This document shows positions 1 through 12,500 of a DNA stretch of 64,000 nt, in pieces; the stretch's first letter is position 1, and each line of letters starts with the position of its first letter. Made by a program: the position numbers and the translations under genes. The stretch is taken from NCBI GenBank assembly GCA_019925095.2, contig CM034412.1:5763501-5827500 (forward strand). The letters are read 5' to 3'. The notes beneath the pieces are model-generated. The model was not told the DNA's origin. It saw only the letters and a list, made by a program, of their open reading frames with translations, and did no database searches. Source of the DNA: Dendrolimus kikuchii (lineage: Eukaryota > Arthropoda > Insecta > Lepidoptera > Lasiocampidae).

Positions 1-229
1 TGGGTTAAAATACATTAAAAATATTAATTAAAATTAAATTTTGATGAGGAAAACTTCTTCGAGGTCTTTAATTAAGATAATATCTTTATCTAAGATTAAA
101 TCTATTTCCTATCCATATCCAGCGACGTATATAGGTATCTTTTTGTGACCTTTTAATCTCGCTAATATTATTTTTCTGACTACTGCCATTAAAGAATAAG
201 AGTCGGAAGTCTAGGAATGACATTTACGT

Positions 230-400
230 AATATTTTCTTAAGTTTTCGCGACTTGTATACATAATAAAACTACGTTTTAACGGTTTTAAGCGCGGTAAT
301 TTTATTTGATTTTGGTTTTTCCGACGTTTCGGCCACTTTTCAGTGGCCGTGATCACGGAAGACAAAGATGTCAAGTGTCAACGAGTATTGTTAAAGTTTT
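230..400. repeat. Penelope-like terminal segment with fold-back
   Basis: Contains CGACGTTTCGGCCACTTTTC next to AGTGGCCGTGATCACGG, a small hairpin, followed by CTCGTTGACACTTG-type sequence in the opposite sense. Near-identical copies lie at 19840-20075 and 63510-63715 and a diverged one at 30900-31025. Confidence 0.6.
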
Positions 401-594
401 ATTTAGCTTACCGCCAACTTATTAATTTTAATTATTTAATTTTAATTTTGTTTATGGTTATTATTTACTCTATGGGAGCCTAATCTAATTTACTACCGCT
501 TCGCAACATGTTATGGCTTGAAGAGAAGAAGCGGCGCAAGAAACTCTTCAGCAAACATGCCTAGGTCTAATAATTTTATATAATATTAAAATGG

Positions 595-850
595 GTGGAA
601 GGAAAAACAAAAGTAATTATCAGTCAAGTTGGTTTGTGTTCCGTTGTACGCAGAAAGAGCTCACAGTGTCTTGAGGTCTGGCAGCTGGTTTTTGCTGGGT
701 TTGGGTCTTAATAGTTTTGATAATTGGATCCCAAACAGGTGGTACTTGCCAACCATCTTCTCTATTGAAATTTGGGTGTTTTTTGATTTCAATAGCCTCA
801 CGCATCATTCTAGGTATGAAACGATTCTTCACAAATCCTCGCGAAAGAGT
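595..850 (-). mobile_element. Penelope-like element, C-terminus of the ORF
   Basis: Minus strand: IPRMMREAIEIKKHPNFNRE, then DGWQVPPVWDPIIKTI and a polar tail to a stop near 620. REA-EI---P-NFNREDG---W-P is typical of the segment following the GIY-YIG endonuclease in insect Penelope-like proteins (family recognition from memory). The upstream RT and endonuclease are absent (5' truncation); the fold-back at 230-400 is the probable terminal part of the same insertion. Confidence 0.55.
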
Positions 851-1387
851 GAATTGAAGTGTCTGTTTGTAATGTCAAAATAACAGCTTTTTACTAAATA
901 CATATGAAACATACGGTACTTATATCAGAAAATCAATTTTTAAATTATTTGCCTGATTGTCTGTTTGTTCCGGCTAATCTGTGAAACGGTTGGACTGATT
1001 TTCACGGGAATTTCACTGACAGATAGCTGATGTTATAAGGAGTAACTTAGGGTACTTTTTTTTAAGATTCCGCGAAAAAAAATCCACGCGGACGAAGTCG
1101 CGGGCACAGCTGGTAATTAATATGAATTCACTTTTGCCAACTTAGCTCTTTCGGCGCTAGAGATAGTAACGCTTCCTCGTCTCTGTTAATACCCAAAAAT
1201 TATTTAACACTTAGCACCAGTTTTTTTTTATTTTCACCATAGTTTCAAATTAAAAAATGGAGGAGGTTCTAAATTCGTCGTGTACATATTTTTTTATATA
1301 TCTTCAGTTCTTCAACTATAAGTAACTTGTTTTTGTTGTTTTAACGATGTTTATGCGATATTTATGGTTTTATTTAGGACCGACTTT
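850..1387. other. Spacer with Helitron-like end and short repeat
   Basis: 847-905 carries a segment (CTGTTTGTAATGTCAAAATA) also found inverted at 13740 and 22083. 960-1120 ends in CGCGGACGAAGTCGCGGGCA plus CAGCTGG, a Helitron-like 3' hairpin. The rest shows nothing recognisable. Confidence 0.45.
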
Positions 1388-1545
1388 ACGTACATACATA
1401 CATATATAACTTCACGCCAGTTCCCTTGCGGGGTAGGCACGAACAACAGAGTGCCATTTAGGCCCATTCTTACACACCTCACTTGCTTCTTTGACATTCA
1501 TAACTCTTGTCATGCACACTCGTCTGTTCTTAAGGCTCCTGACAT
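1388..1545 (-). mobile_element. RTE-type LINE 3' tail copy 1
   Basis: Minus strand reads into a conserved C-terminal tail ([15 protein letters not shown]) and ends in a TATG microsatellite. Same family as 15007, 16176, 38187, 40125 and 42115. Confidence 0.7.
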
Positions 1546-2474
1546 CAGGAGACCGACTTTAAAATGTAGAAAATATTTATTTTTTGCTTTTTAGTAATTC
1601 TATGATCTTTTTTGCTAGATTTTTTAAAGTTATATTTTTCTTCACCGAAATATGGACGTGTATCGGAATATATTTGTCAAAAACAAATATTTATAAGGAT
1701 GTTATTTATCCTCTACGTCTCACTGCATTTTTAGCGCCTTTTTTCGAATTAAGTATATCCCAATTAGCCACTTTTTACAAGCTTTTATTTAACTTGCAAT
1801 GGATGTACCTATGTATGTATGTAAGTTCGGGTGTAATCTTGCAAGTTAAATTTGACCAACTTCCCGGTTTCCGATTGAGCTGAAATTTTGTACGCATATG
1901 TATATCGCGTGACAATGCAGTAATATGGTACCATGGAGCTGATCCGATGGTGGAGCCGGAGGGTTGCCATAGGAACTCCTGTACTAAAAAAGATAGACCC
2001 GTCGTGTTTGGGCTCGTTTTACTTGTCTTGACTAGCACTTTGCTGTTGCATGATATCCAGGATCTCAAAAGCTTGTATTTAAAAACCTTTTTAAAACAGC
2101 TTATTAGGAGTTGACATAGCGCATTTTCTATAACGAGTTTTGACAACACTGCACGAATTATAATTTATGTTTACTGTGATTTTTTTTTTAATTATATGTA
2201 TTGAAATGATCGAAGGGACTTGCTTCCGTATAAATAAATTTAAATAAAAAACTAGATTCGATGACCGTTATTTAAAGTTAATGAATGATTAATGGACTCC
2301 GAGTACACTAGTTACATTTAAAACGTCATTAAAACGAAAGAGACGCCCTTGAACTACCTGTTTCGATAATTACCATATTTCCGTAATCAAAATAAACAAG
2401 CTGAAAGACTGGATTTTTATGATAATTGAGGTATTTACTTCGTAATAAATTATACCGCATGACCTCTATGTTAT
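1546..2474. other. No gene; degenerate repeat at 1825-2010
   Basis: 1845-1990 contains TTCCCGGTTTCCGATTGAGC and GGTACCATGGAGCTGATCCG, recalled as a common lepidopteran interspersed repeat. The remainder is AT-rich without splice-flanked open frames. Confidence 0.35.
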
Positions 2475-2600
2475 TTATCAGGTGGTAACATTTTTAAAAA
2501 AAAAAATTTTATTGACGGAAGCGGACATACAGACCGATGACTCGCCAGATGTAAATTGGTTACCGTCCCCTGTAGACGTTAGCAACACCTGGAGCCTTTG
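2475..2600 (-). mobile_element. Retroposon A copy (degenerate)
   Basis: Antisense and diverged, resembling the family 3' end (GATGGAAAGCGGTTACCATCGC in better copies). Confidence 0.5.
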
Positions 2601-2754
2601 GCTTGCGAAGATATTCAAAGTACGATTTCATTGCGATAGTGTTAAAAGTTCGTATTCTACTAAATACATAATATTTTCCCGATATCGTCGCAGATGGTTT
2701 GCCGATAGCCTCATGATGTCACGCGCCAATGGTCAGTAGGGTAGACAAAAAAGG

Positions 2755-3425
2755 TTACATAAATAGTTGTTGCAATAAGTTTATTATTTTAATTTATTAC
2801 TGTATGTATATACTTTACATGAGTATATACAATAATAGTAAGTAATACAATACAAAAATAGTAAGTAGTCATCGGCAAACCGTCTGCGCGTGGCATATAT
2901 AAATATTTATAAAGATAATAGGGTCGTGCCACGGGCACGCCACTGGGATTAACAGAATACCGAAACCAGGCAAAACTATGATTGAGAGGATAGCGTCCGG
3001 CGATTTTGATGAGATATTAATAGTAGAATTGTGCCCTAGGGAAATTTTGCACTCATGTAATTTGTAGCCCTCAGAAATTGATTTACCCTAAAGCCATATT
3101 GTTTTAAAAATGCGGAGAGTCGAAGCCAGAAGTCCGGCGTTTATGAGCTTATATTATACTGTTTCTACCTGTTTATTACATGTTCAAGATATTAGATATT
3201 AGTTGATATTAGGTATTTAAAGCGTAAACAATTTTGTGAGGGCTTGCAATACAGGAACTAAGGCAGAAATGAGTCGATAAGAAGATAACGGCGTAGATGA
3301 AATTAGGACTTGCCATGTTGTAGCTCCAAGGGAAATGTAGACAAATAAGACTTACTAATTTTCTGTTGTTACCAAAATGGGAAACCATAAACGTTAGAAG
3401 ATTTATGCATTATCAATACTAACCT
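2755..3425. other. Transporter intron or downstream spacer; repeat E at 2920-3060
   Basis: 2945-3060 (AACCAGGCAAAACTATGATT through TTGTGCCC) matches 18955-19060. No further transporter exon could be found on the minus strand down to position 1. Confidence 0.4.
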
Positions 3426-3429
3426 TTAC

Positions 3430-3549
3430 TTAACTGGTAGATTCCGACAGCTATGATAATGAAGAGAGCTAGCAGTTTGGCGTATGTGAACCAATCTTGA
3501 ACCCGAGTTGCAGCGCGAACAGACCAGCAGTTTACGAATGTCAGCAGCA
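3430..3549 (-). CDS. LAT transporter exon: TM4-TM5
   Basis: 120 bp after a ttttag acceptor, ending before GTAAAG. It encodes [20 protein letters not shown] and a hydrophobic helix [17 protein letters not shown]. The first two bases complete the leucine codon left open by the previous exon, which supports the join. Confidence 0.85.
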
Positions 3550-6500
3550 CTAAAAGAAATCCAGAAGACGGTATAGAGTTTAGATCAAATGAAGACACTA
3601 GATTTAAAAAAATATTAAATGAACTTAAAGAGTGAGTTTCAGATAGACTACAACATTTTTAAGCCAAATAATAGGCGGCCTTGTCGCTTAAAGCGACCTC
3701 TTCCTATCTTATAGGATATTCTTAGCTAATCGAATAGTTTCTTTGATAACCTAAGATTTGGTGGAAACATGTTCGAGAGAAAATTAAGACTTACTTTTGT
3801 GTGATTTGGTCAAAAAATGTTAAAAACGAGACTAGACTTTCTTGTAGCGTTAACCATGTACGATTTAGGAGTCTTTTTTAAAATTACATCTCTAACTGGG
3901 CTGAAATTTTAAATCACGTTAACTTATATTTAAAAAAATATGCAAGGGACTTACGTATACAGCAAGCGGCCAGTAGCCTCGTAGCGTCTTCAGGCGGGTC
4001 ACATTCAGGGAACAGTGGTTTCAGCACGTACACGCTGAAGGTTAAAGCGACGATCGCCTGTCAAACAATGTTTTAAGTATATGATAATGATACTTTACAC
4101 ATAGACGCATTACAAGCCGACATTGTTGCACCAAAAACAGTAATTACTTAGTAACTTCATTTATAGTTTCGTAGCCATTTTAACAAAGATTGATCCCTTA
4201 TGAAATATCCGTCTTGTAAAACATCCCTTGTGAAATTTTCATCTGTTTTTGTATATCACAGTCATTTTTTTTAATTATAGTTAGAAAATTGTGCAAAAAT
4301 TCAAATATACTCTACCACCTAAAATAATACATCCAAAGTATGTGGTATTTTTACATATATACTTTTTTTTTAGATTGCGTAGAAAAAATAAGTAGAACTA
4401 CACAAATGTCGACACTATTTATGCAAACTGTCAAACAAGTCGGTTTTGTGAGTTTGTTTGTATTTTGTACTAATTTCTTTCCTTTCATTTTGTCCCAATT
4501 ATTTGGGTTCGGCACAATATTTCTTTTTCTTCCACACTCCTCTATTCTGACATACATCCTCAGTTACACCAGAAATCATCATAATATGATCCTTCATACA
4601 ATTCATTCATCTCTTTTTTGGTCTATATCATACCTACATTGATTTACAGATCAAGAGATCACTTTTTATAGCGTATTATCTATGCTCTACTCAAATACTC
4701 TGCCAGAATTATTTTATTATCTACGACAATTGCAACGCCGCGTCTGCGGGACTTTTTTTGTAACGTACGTAAACAGTGTCGACATACCCGACATTTTGAC
4801 ACTATCACCACCACCTGAAAATAAGCTGTTTTGCTTTTCAGTTGCTACATAGTTCTTTTTAAAATTTTATTGTTTTCTTTTTGTCTAGCGGAGTTTAAAG
4901 CAAGTCTTTTCGAAATAATTTGACAATATTTACCAAAGAACCCCCGATATGACTGATTTGTAATGATTCGTTTAGCTTAACAAATAAAACAAACACCATA
5001 GGTTACGTTGACAAAATGCATATGTCGTAAATAAAGCAACTTAATACTTGCATGATGTTTTACGTAATACTAAAAATTATTAGTAAGTATCAAAATTATA
5101 CATGACATAATATTGGAGTTCCTAGAGTTTAGACAAATTTCCGAAAGTGGAGCCCCTATTATTTTCTACTCTATTGGACCATACTCTAAGTTCTTGTACC
5201 AAAAACAATAGGCATTAACTAAATTTACATCAAATTATATATAAATTATAAACTATGAAAGAAACTTAACCCAATTTTCTTTTTGTATAATAAATTAAAG
5301 ATTGTATGTACACTATGTCGCAATAAATAGTAATGATTTTACATATTGTTTTCAATATTGAAACGAAACAAATCCCTACAGAGTAAACATAATAAAATTC
5401 AAATTGCTCCCCGTTGGGCGCCAATATCGAAGGGGCTTTAAATAGATCCCTACAACAACGCCATTAGGGTGAAATGGAGCGAAGATATTGACGTCATTGC
5501 ACAGATTGTATATATACGTATACATCTATATTAATAAAGTTAAAGTACTATCTGTTTTTGACTTCTTTATATAGTATAAAACAAAGTCGCTTTCCGCGTA
5601 TGTCTGTCTATATATTCGACTAGCTGATGCCCGCGACTGCGTGGTGCGGTTTTTTAACTATCCCACGGGAACTCTTTAATTTTTCGGGATCAAAAGTATC
5701 CTATATGTTGACCAGGGATATAAGCTACCACCATACAAAATTTCATTTAAATCGGTCCAGTCGTTTCGGAGATTAGCTGGTACAAACAGACAAACAAAAA
5801 ATTTGAAAAAATCTAAATTAGTTCTATTTCACTTCTTACATCCCCTGAATCAGTTTTTAGCATTTTTTTTCATTGTACAGAAATTCGACCTCTACAGTTT
5901 TGTTATATATATAGGTTATTCGCTAACTCCTCCTAAACCACGGTACGGATTTTCATCATGAGTTATATAATTTTTAATGAAGGTTTATTCATTTTTACAT
6001 AAATTTATAAAAAATCTAATCAACTTTTTATGTAAATAAAATATGTACATAGGGTTTGACCCGCGGAGAAAACTGCTAGTTTTAAAATAAATGCTAAATT
6101 TTAAAATAAAATGTTTTTAGATTTTCCGTCTGTCAGTCTGTCTGAAATTTTGTCTCGAATGAGAACCGATAAGGCGTAAAGGTTTTCAATGAATATATTA
6201 GGAATTGAAATAAGATTTTATATTAAATATTCGTGTACATTTTATTTAGATATGGTGAAGGTACAAAAAATACAAATATAAAATCCAACGCGAATGAAGC
6301 GACAGACACAGCTGGTATAGAATTTCATTTATCACATACTAAAGTTTTGCTCGCGCTGACTTAGAATCCCTTATCTCTTGGAAACTGACCCTTTCAGCGA
6401 GATAAAAAGTATTATTTATTTATACATCTTTCATCTAAACAAATCTAAAGGATATATGCTACTCAAAACAAAATAGGGCCCACTCTAAGTTAATCTCGAA

Positions 6501-9500
6501 TTTCGTGTAAAAAAAATTGTTAGGCAATAAATAGTGAAGTTAAACATTTCAGAGTATTGTTGACATGTTTATCTAACGTTATCAATGTTACAAGTCACGA
6601 ATTTAAAGGTGGGTAGACAAAAAAAGTGAAGTACTCCAAAAATCGTTTCTTACTCAAATTCTCAGTCACTTGTACCCTCAGTCACATTCTGAGTGTTATA
6701 GTCGCACGTCTACTTTTTTCTTTTTGGCTTGATTTTGGTGTTACTCGCGATCATTATGCCTGGTTCTCGGCGTCATATGGATGTGGAAACCGCAACAAGA
6801 GCAGTGTTTATGCTTCAGGAGGGAGAATCTCAGAGATCGGTGACAAGACGTCTTGGTGTGTCGCGACGAGCTATTCGAAACGCGTGGGACGCTTTCTAGA
6901 GACAGGTAGTGTCGCGAGAAGATCTGGATCAGGAAGAGCGCGAGCTACAACCGTCCAGGAAGACCGGTATATCAGATTGACTGCACGTCGAGATCGCACG
7001 ATTCCCGCCCGCGTCTTACAAAATCGACTGCGGCAATCGACTGGCACACGAATGAGTGATCAAACCATTCGAAATCGACTCCATGAAGACGGACAATGTT
7101 CCAGATTTCGTGTTATTCGTCTAAAATTGACAAGAGCGCATCGTGCAGCACGTTTGAGGTTTGCTCGCGAGCATGCGGAGTGGGCAATGGACAACTGGAG
7201 AAATGTACTCTTTACGGACGAAAGTAAAGTGAAGTTTTTCAGCGATGATCGTCGAGTGCGCATGTGGAGAAGAGAAGGCGAACGTTTTTCAAAACCTTGC
7301 ATACATGAAACGGATCGTTTTGGAGGTCCAAATGTTATGGTGTGGGCTGGAATAAGCTTGCTCAGTAAAACTGAGCTGGTAATTCTGGAAGAAGGCTCCA
7401 TAGCTGCCTCCCGGTATGTCGATCGAATAATTCGGCCCCATGTCATCCCATTTTCACAAAGAGTGGGTGAAAACTTCGTCTTTATGCAAGGCAATGCTCG
7501 CCCACATACAGCGCGAACAACCCAGAGAGCTCTCTCTGAAGCCAATATTACGGTTTTACCGTCGCCGGCCATGAGTCCCGATCTTAACCCCATTGAACAT
7601 TTATGGGATTAATTGAAAAGAAGCCTCAAATTGAACTTCAGTAATGTGACTAATCGACAAGAGCTCATAAACGCCCTAAAATTGTATTGGGAGCGAATAC
7701 CCGAGGAAAACATCATCCACTTGATTGAAAGTGTCCCAGATAGACTCAGAAAGTGCATACGGAACAGAGGAGGACCTACTCGCTATGAAGCACCTTCAAA
7801 CTCATTGATTTAGTCAAGAATAAAAATAAAAATCAAACTTTACTTAAATCAATAATTTCTGTAAATTTTCCTAAAAACTGTAAATTTTGACTTAATTCCA
7901 TAAAATTGACAAAACTTACTATTGTTTCTGTTCACACACTTTCAAAAATCTTAATTTATTCATTTCTAATCATAAAAATTGAAAAAAGAAAAAGAAGCTG
8001 TAAAATTCATTAATAAAACATGGTGGGCCCTATTTTGTTTTGAGTAGCATATATATACAGAATTAATTTTTCAAGTGGGCCTTCAAGGCAAAATCCTAAA
8101 CTGTATGAAATAGCGAAAAATATTCAAAGAAATGTCGGAACCGATTTTGATGAAAACTAAAGCGGTAGGTATTATTAGATTTTTGAAAAAACAATTATGA
8201 CACCAATCCATAGAGTAGTAGCTTGTAAGAAATGTCAAATGACAAATATGATAATATACCTTTTTTGTTATTGCACGAATTCAGCAGATAGCCAGATAGC
8301 CCACATGATAGAAAGCGGTTACCATCGCCTATGGACCCTTGCAACACCAAAGATGCTACAAATGCGCTGCTGCTCTCTAAAGGGTGACTGGAACCTGGCC
8401 ACTAATTCCGGAACACAACTCAGTGTTGTTATGGCGGCATGCTCTAGACCAGGGATGGTAGCCATCCAGTCGAGCAAATGCCCTACCACCTGGTTGTGGG
8501 TTGTTTTGTCGTCTCTTACGACAGGCCGCCCGGCCGCAGGAAATTGTATTCTTTCTCCGTTCCTGCACGGATAAAATATACGTTCCTGCACAGATACCTT
8601 AGACTATTAGGTTAGTCTAAGGTATATACACATACCCCATTTTCAATTATCTGTTTTTATGCTACATTGATATTTATCGGAAATACTTAAGCTACCCAGA
8701 ACACTTCATACTTCATAGTTCTTGAACGTACTGCAAAATATCCATTAATACATGTTCCCACCAAAAACTTCATTCTATGTCATATATATGCTCCATTAGA
8801 CCTAATAATTGGGCCAGCTTATATAACCAATTTGCTAAAAGGGGTATGTAGGGTAGGGTTTGTTTGTGTATGAAAATTGATGGTTGAGTAATTTGAAATG
8901 GAATACACTATGGGCACGTTCCTCTTATAACTCACAATGACCCAAAGAGGTGAGTCGAATAATCCGTTCCACTTGAGTTTATGATTTTAACGCCCACAAG
9001 CAAGTGGAACGGGAAAAACCGCGGTCGTGAGCGTGTCCGTTGTGATCCTCGTGTGGAATGTGGCCTATGTGGGAAGTAATACGTTGACACTGCGTGGGAT
9101 GTCTGAAGTCGCTCCACTATTAAGGAACTTAGGGTTGTAAAAGCTGATTTACAGATCAAGCTACTAACTTCAAATTCGAAGGAACCCAGCGCTGGCTTCA
9201 TACTGACATCGTGTAAATGGCTACTGGCTTCATGGAAACGGCAAAATTTGGTTCTAGGCGCCTGCAATAACACTGTTTGAAGCCAGTAGCTGGAGCAATA
9301 TATATCAGTCTTACTTTTGCAATTGCAAATACACTTATTTCTTTTATATGCACATTAAAGAGTTAGGTAGATAACAAGTTACAATAAATAGTAAAATTAT
9401 TTACATAATTAAAAACAGGGTGTTAGATTAATATATTATCATTTTGTTTTTAGAATATCATCGTAGAAATAATTTAAATTACTGTATAAACATAACTGTT

Positions 9501-12500
9501 ATGCTATTTTTTTATGGCTTCAACGCACACGGCTATTGACTCCTTTTATTTATTTATATAAAATTACGTCACGTCATAATGTTGTTGCTACCGTAGTAAA
9601 GCTATGAGGCTGCGATGTTTTGTAGATTTGTATAAAGTATCTCAATTGATTTCACCCTCCGCTCCTCTGTTGTCAGTTCTAGTATTTAATTCCATGGCTA
9701 TATCTTTTTCTATAATAAAGCTATCAACGATTACTGAAATTCCGAATGCGCAATAAAGTAGGTCATCCACCAATAAAACAGTGGCAGCCCTGCGATAAGC
9801 CGATTAGAGGCACCCTATAAACGCCTATTTTGTTATTCCAGTCTTTACTCATTCGTACTTGGAAACTAAATTATCGTGAAGAGATATATAGGGTTTGATC
9901 ATTTCTTTAAATTTGAGTTCCTATTAGAGTGATCCTCGTATCTACATCCTTCGCCTACAATCTAACGTCACTGTCAAAATGGCGTCATACGACGGCGACG
10001 CTGTCTGAAGTTTAAATTTTTTGAAAAATGTATACGGATTATATATCCCTATTTGCCTATCTATTTTTTCCGTTGCTTCTGCTCCATATTATACAAATCA
10101 ATAGATCACAGACAACCGCCTCCCTCTTTCCATTGAAAAGTCAGTCACTGTCAGAAAACACAACAAATAACACGAATTACATGCATTATGAAAAAAACAT
10201 AAAAAAACAAACTGATTTCGAAAGTAACCAAAAACAAAACATTTTCTACAACATCTTGAAGTCGGTGAAATTGCAAAATATAAAATCGAAATGTGTGCTG
10301 GGACACATAATAGAAGTGAAACATCAACGGACAAGTGGAAAAACGAATCGCAACAACATTTTAATTTGCAGTTTTACGGGCAGGTTTTCAAATTGGACAA
10401 GTACATCTGCCCGTAAAACTTCAAGTTAAAACTTTGTTGCCATTCGTTTTTCCACTTGTCCATTGGAGTTTCGCTTCTACTGTGTCCCCCCAGCACACAT
10501 TTCGATTTTTCGCATGTTTACTGCAAATTATGATTTGGTTAGGTTAGGTACATTTTAATGAATGCAGTTTTTATTTATACATATTTAATTTTATCAAACA
10601 AAAAAACTGAATTCGATCCGGAACCAATAAAAACATCGATAGTCTACTCTAAAATTATGCCGCCTCTCACCACGTCTAGTTTAAATTTATGCCGCTCTTC
10701 TACGCGGCCGTAACGCTTTTTCGTGACAGAAAAATCCTAAGACCCCGTCTATATAGAAGTTTCACTTCAATAATTTTTGGGGTTGTTCTAGGTTTCTTTG
10801 GGATCCACTTAACATATCCTGACTTGCTGATAACTTGACCACCTCAAGAGAATACTGTTTAGAATACAAAAAATTAACTTCGGTCCACAATCACCGGAGA
10901 AATCTCGTAATAAACATACAACAAAAACATAGTCGAATTGATGACCTCTTCCATTTGAAAGTCGGTAAAAAAAAGTTAAGCTGTTATAAAGATGCGACTA
11001 AAACTTGATTTAAAGTATTAGTTAAGAAGCCAGTTCGCTCGCGAGACCTACGAGTTAAGTTCTTAGTGCCGTTTCGACAGTCATCTACATTATAAGCGAC
11101 AAATAGTTACTTAACCTGAAAATTGCTGTCCAAACAATGATCAGGGCTTAATACGCCTCTTAACTAATCTAAATGTAAATTATACTTTAGAACCACTTTA
11201 ATACACAATGCTCAGATTAAATTATATTTTTATTTGTTGAGATTTATCTCAAGATTGATAAGAAATCTGTGTTAATCACCACTAAGTTCTTTTAAATTAG
11301 AATATCAGAGGTAAATCTTTGTTGAGTTTAAAAGCATAAAAAGGTTTTATTCAGTTGAAAAAGATAAGGTTTATAACAAGCAGATGACATTGATAAAAGA
11401 TCACGAATGTTTGCGAACATCATAGCGAAGGAATTTAAACAAGTGTCAGATGTATAATGAGTCTCATTGCCGCACAGAATCGTATAATAGTCGATTAACT
11501 TTATTATTTTTCACTACAGTTTAAATTATTTTTCATTATAAATAAATAAATCGGCAGACAAGCAAGTTACAAAACCTGGAGGCTTTATAAAGTTTACAAT
11601 AGTTAGTTCTTCAACATTTCAGAAACAGTCCAATATCTTTTAGTATCTAACTAGCTGATGCCCGCGACTTCGTCCGCGTGGTATGGTTTTTTAACTATCC
11701 CACGGGAACTCTTTAATTTTTCGGGATCAAAAGTATCCTATATGTTGACCAGGGATATAAGCTACCACCATACAAAATTTAATTTAAATCGGTTCAGTCG
11801 TTTCGGAGATTAGCCGGTACAAACAGACAGACAAACAGAGGAACAAAAATTTGAAAAAAATCTAAATTAGTTCTATTTCACTTCTTACATCCCCCTGACT
11901 TGGTTTTTAGCATTTTTTTTATTGATTAATGATTTTTTTATTATTTTATTGATTGTGATTAATAATAAGTATTTTTTATATTTTTTCTGATGCCCAGCGA
12001 AGTGAGCACGGGTCAGCTAGTATATCATATATTTTATATTATACAACAACCCTTTGCCGACAACGCTTTGGCAATGTCCCCGGAATTGCAAACGACCAAT
12101 GGCAATGTAAACTACCTTTCATTAAGTGGGCCGTCTGCCTGTCTGCCTGCTTCAGACAATAAAACAGTAAAAAAAATTGTAAAGCAATGTTTGTGAAAGG
12201 AGGCTTATTTGCATAGGCTGGAAAAGGTTCGCCAGTTTTCAAATTGATTCATTTAACGTTCCGCGAGCACATGTTACCTTCCGAACTAAGTCACAGAACA
12301 GACTATTCCACAAAAAATATGTAACTGTTTAATAATAAAGTTTAAAATTACTTAGATCAAAGTTCTTTGATCTTGTTTAAAAAGATTGTTTAGAGATGTA
12401 AACCTTTTTATTGGTTTTAATATTTGTGTTAAGCGTAGCGATTATATCCTCTTTGTTTCTGATGATTAAAACTATTGTTAATCTCATTGTCTATCATTGT

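Noticed and set aside
4340..4642. 100-codon hydrophobic frame
   Set aside because: Contains a LINE 3' tail in antisense (4484-4645) and T-rich intron sequence.
6626..6755. Extended N-terminus of the Tc1 transposase in the downstream frame
   Set aside because: The true N-terminus is in another frame from ATG 6756; the earlier frame has no transposase similarity.
8197..8591. Open frames of 90-125 codons on both strands
   Set aside because: They are retroposon A sequence; the same frames recur in other copies as a by-product of low stop density.
10028..10429. 133-codon plus-strand frame
   Set aside because: Half of it is the long fold-back; no domain and no splice context.
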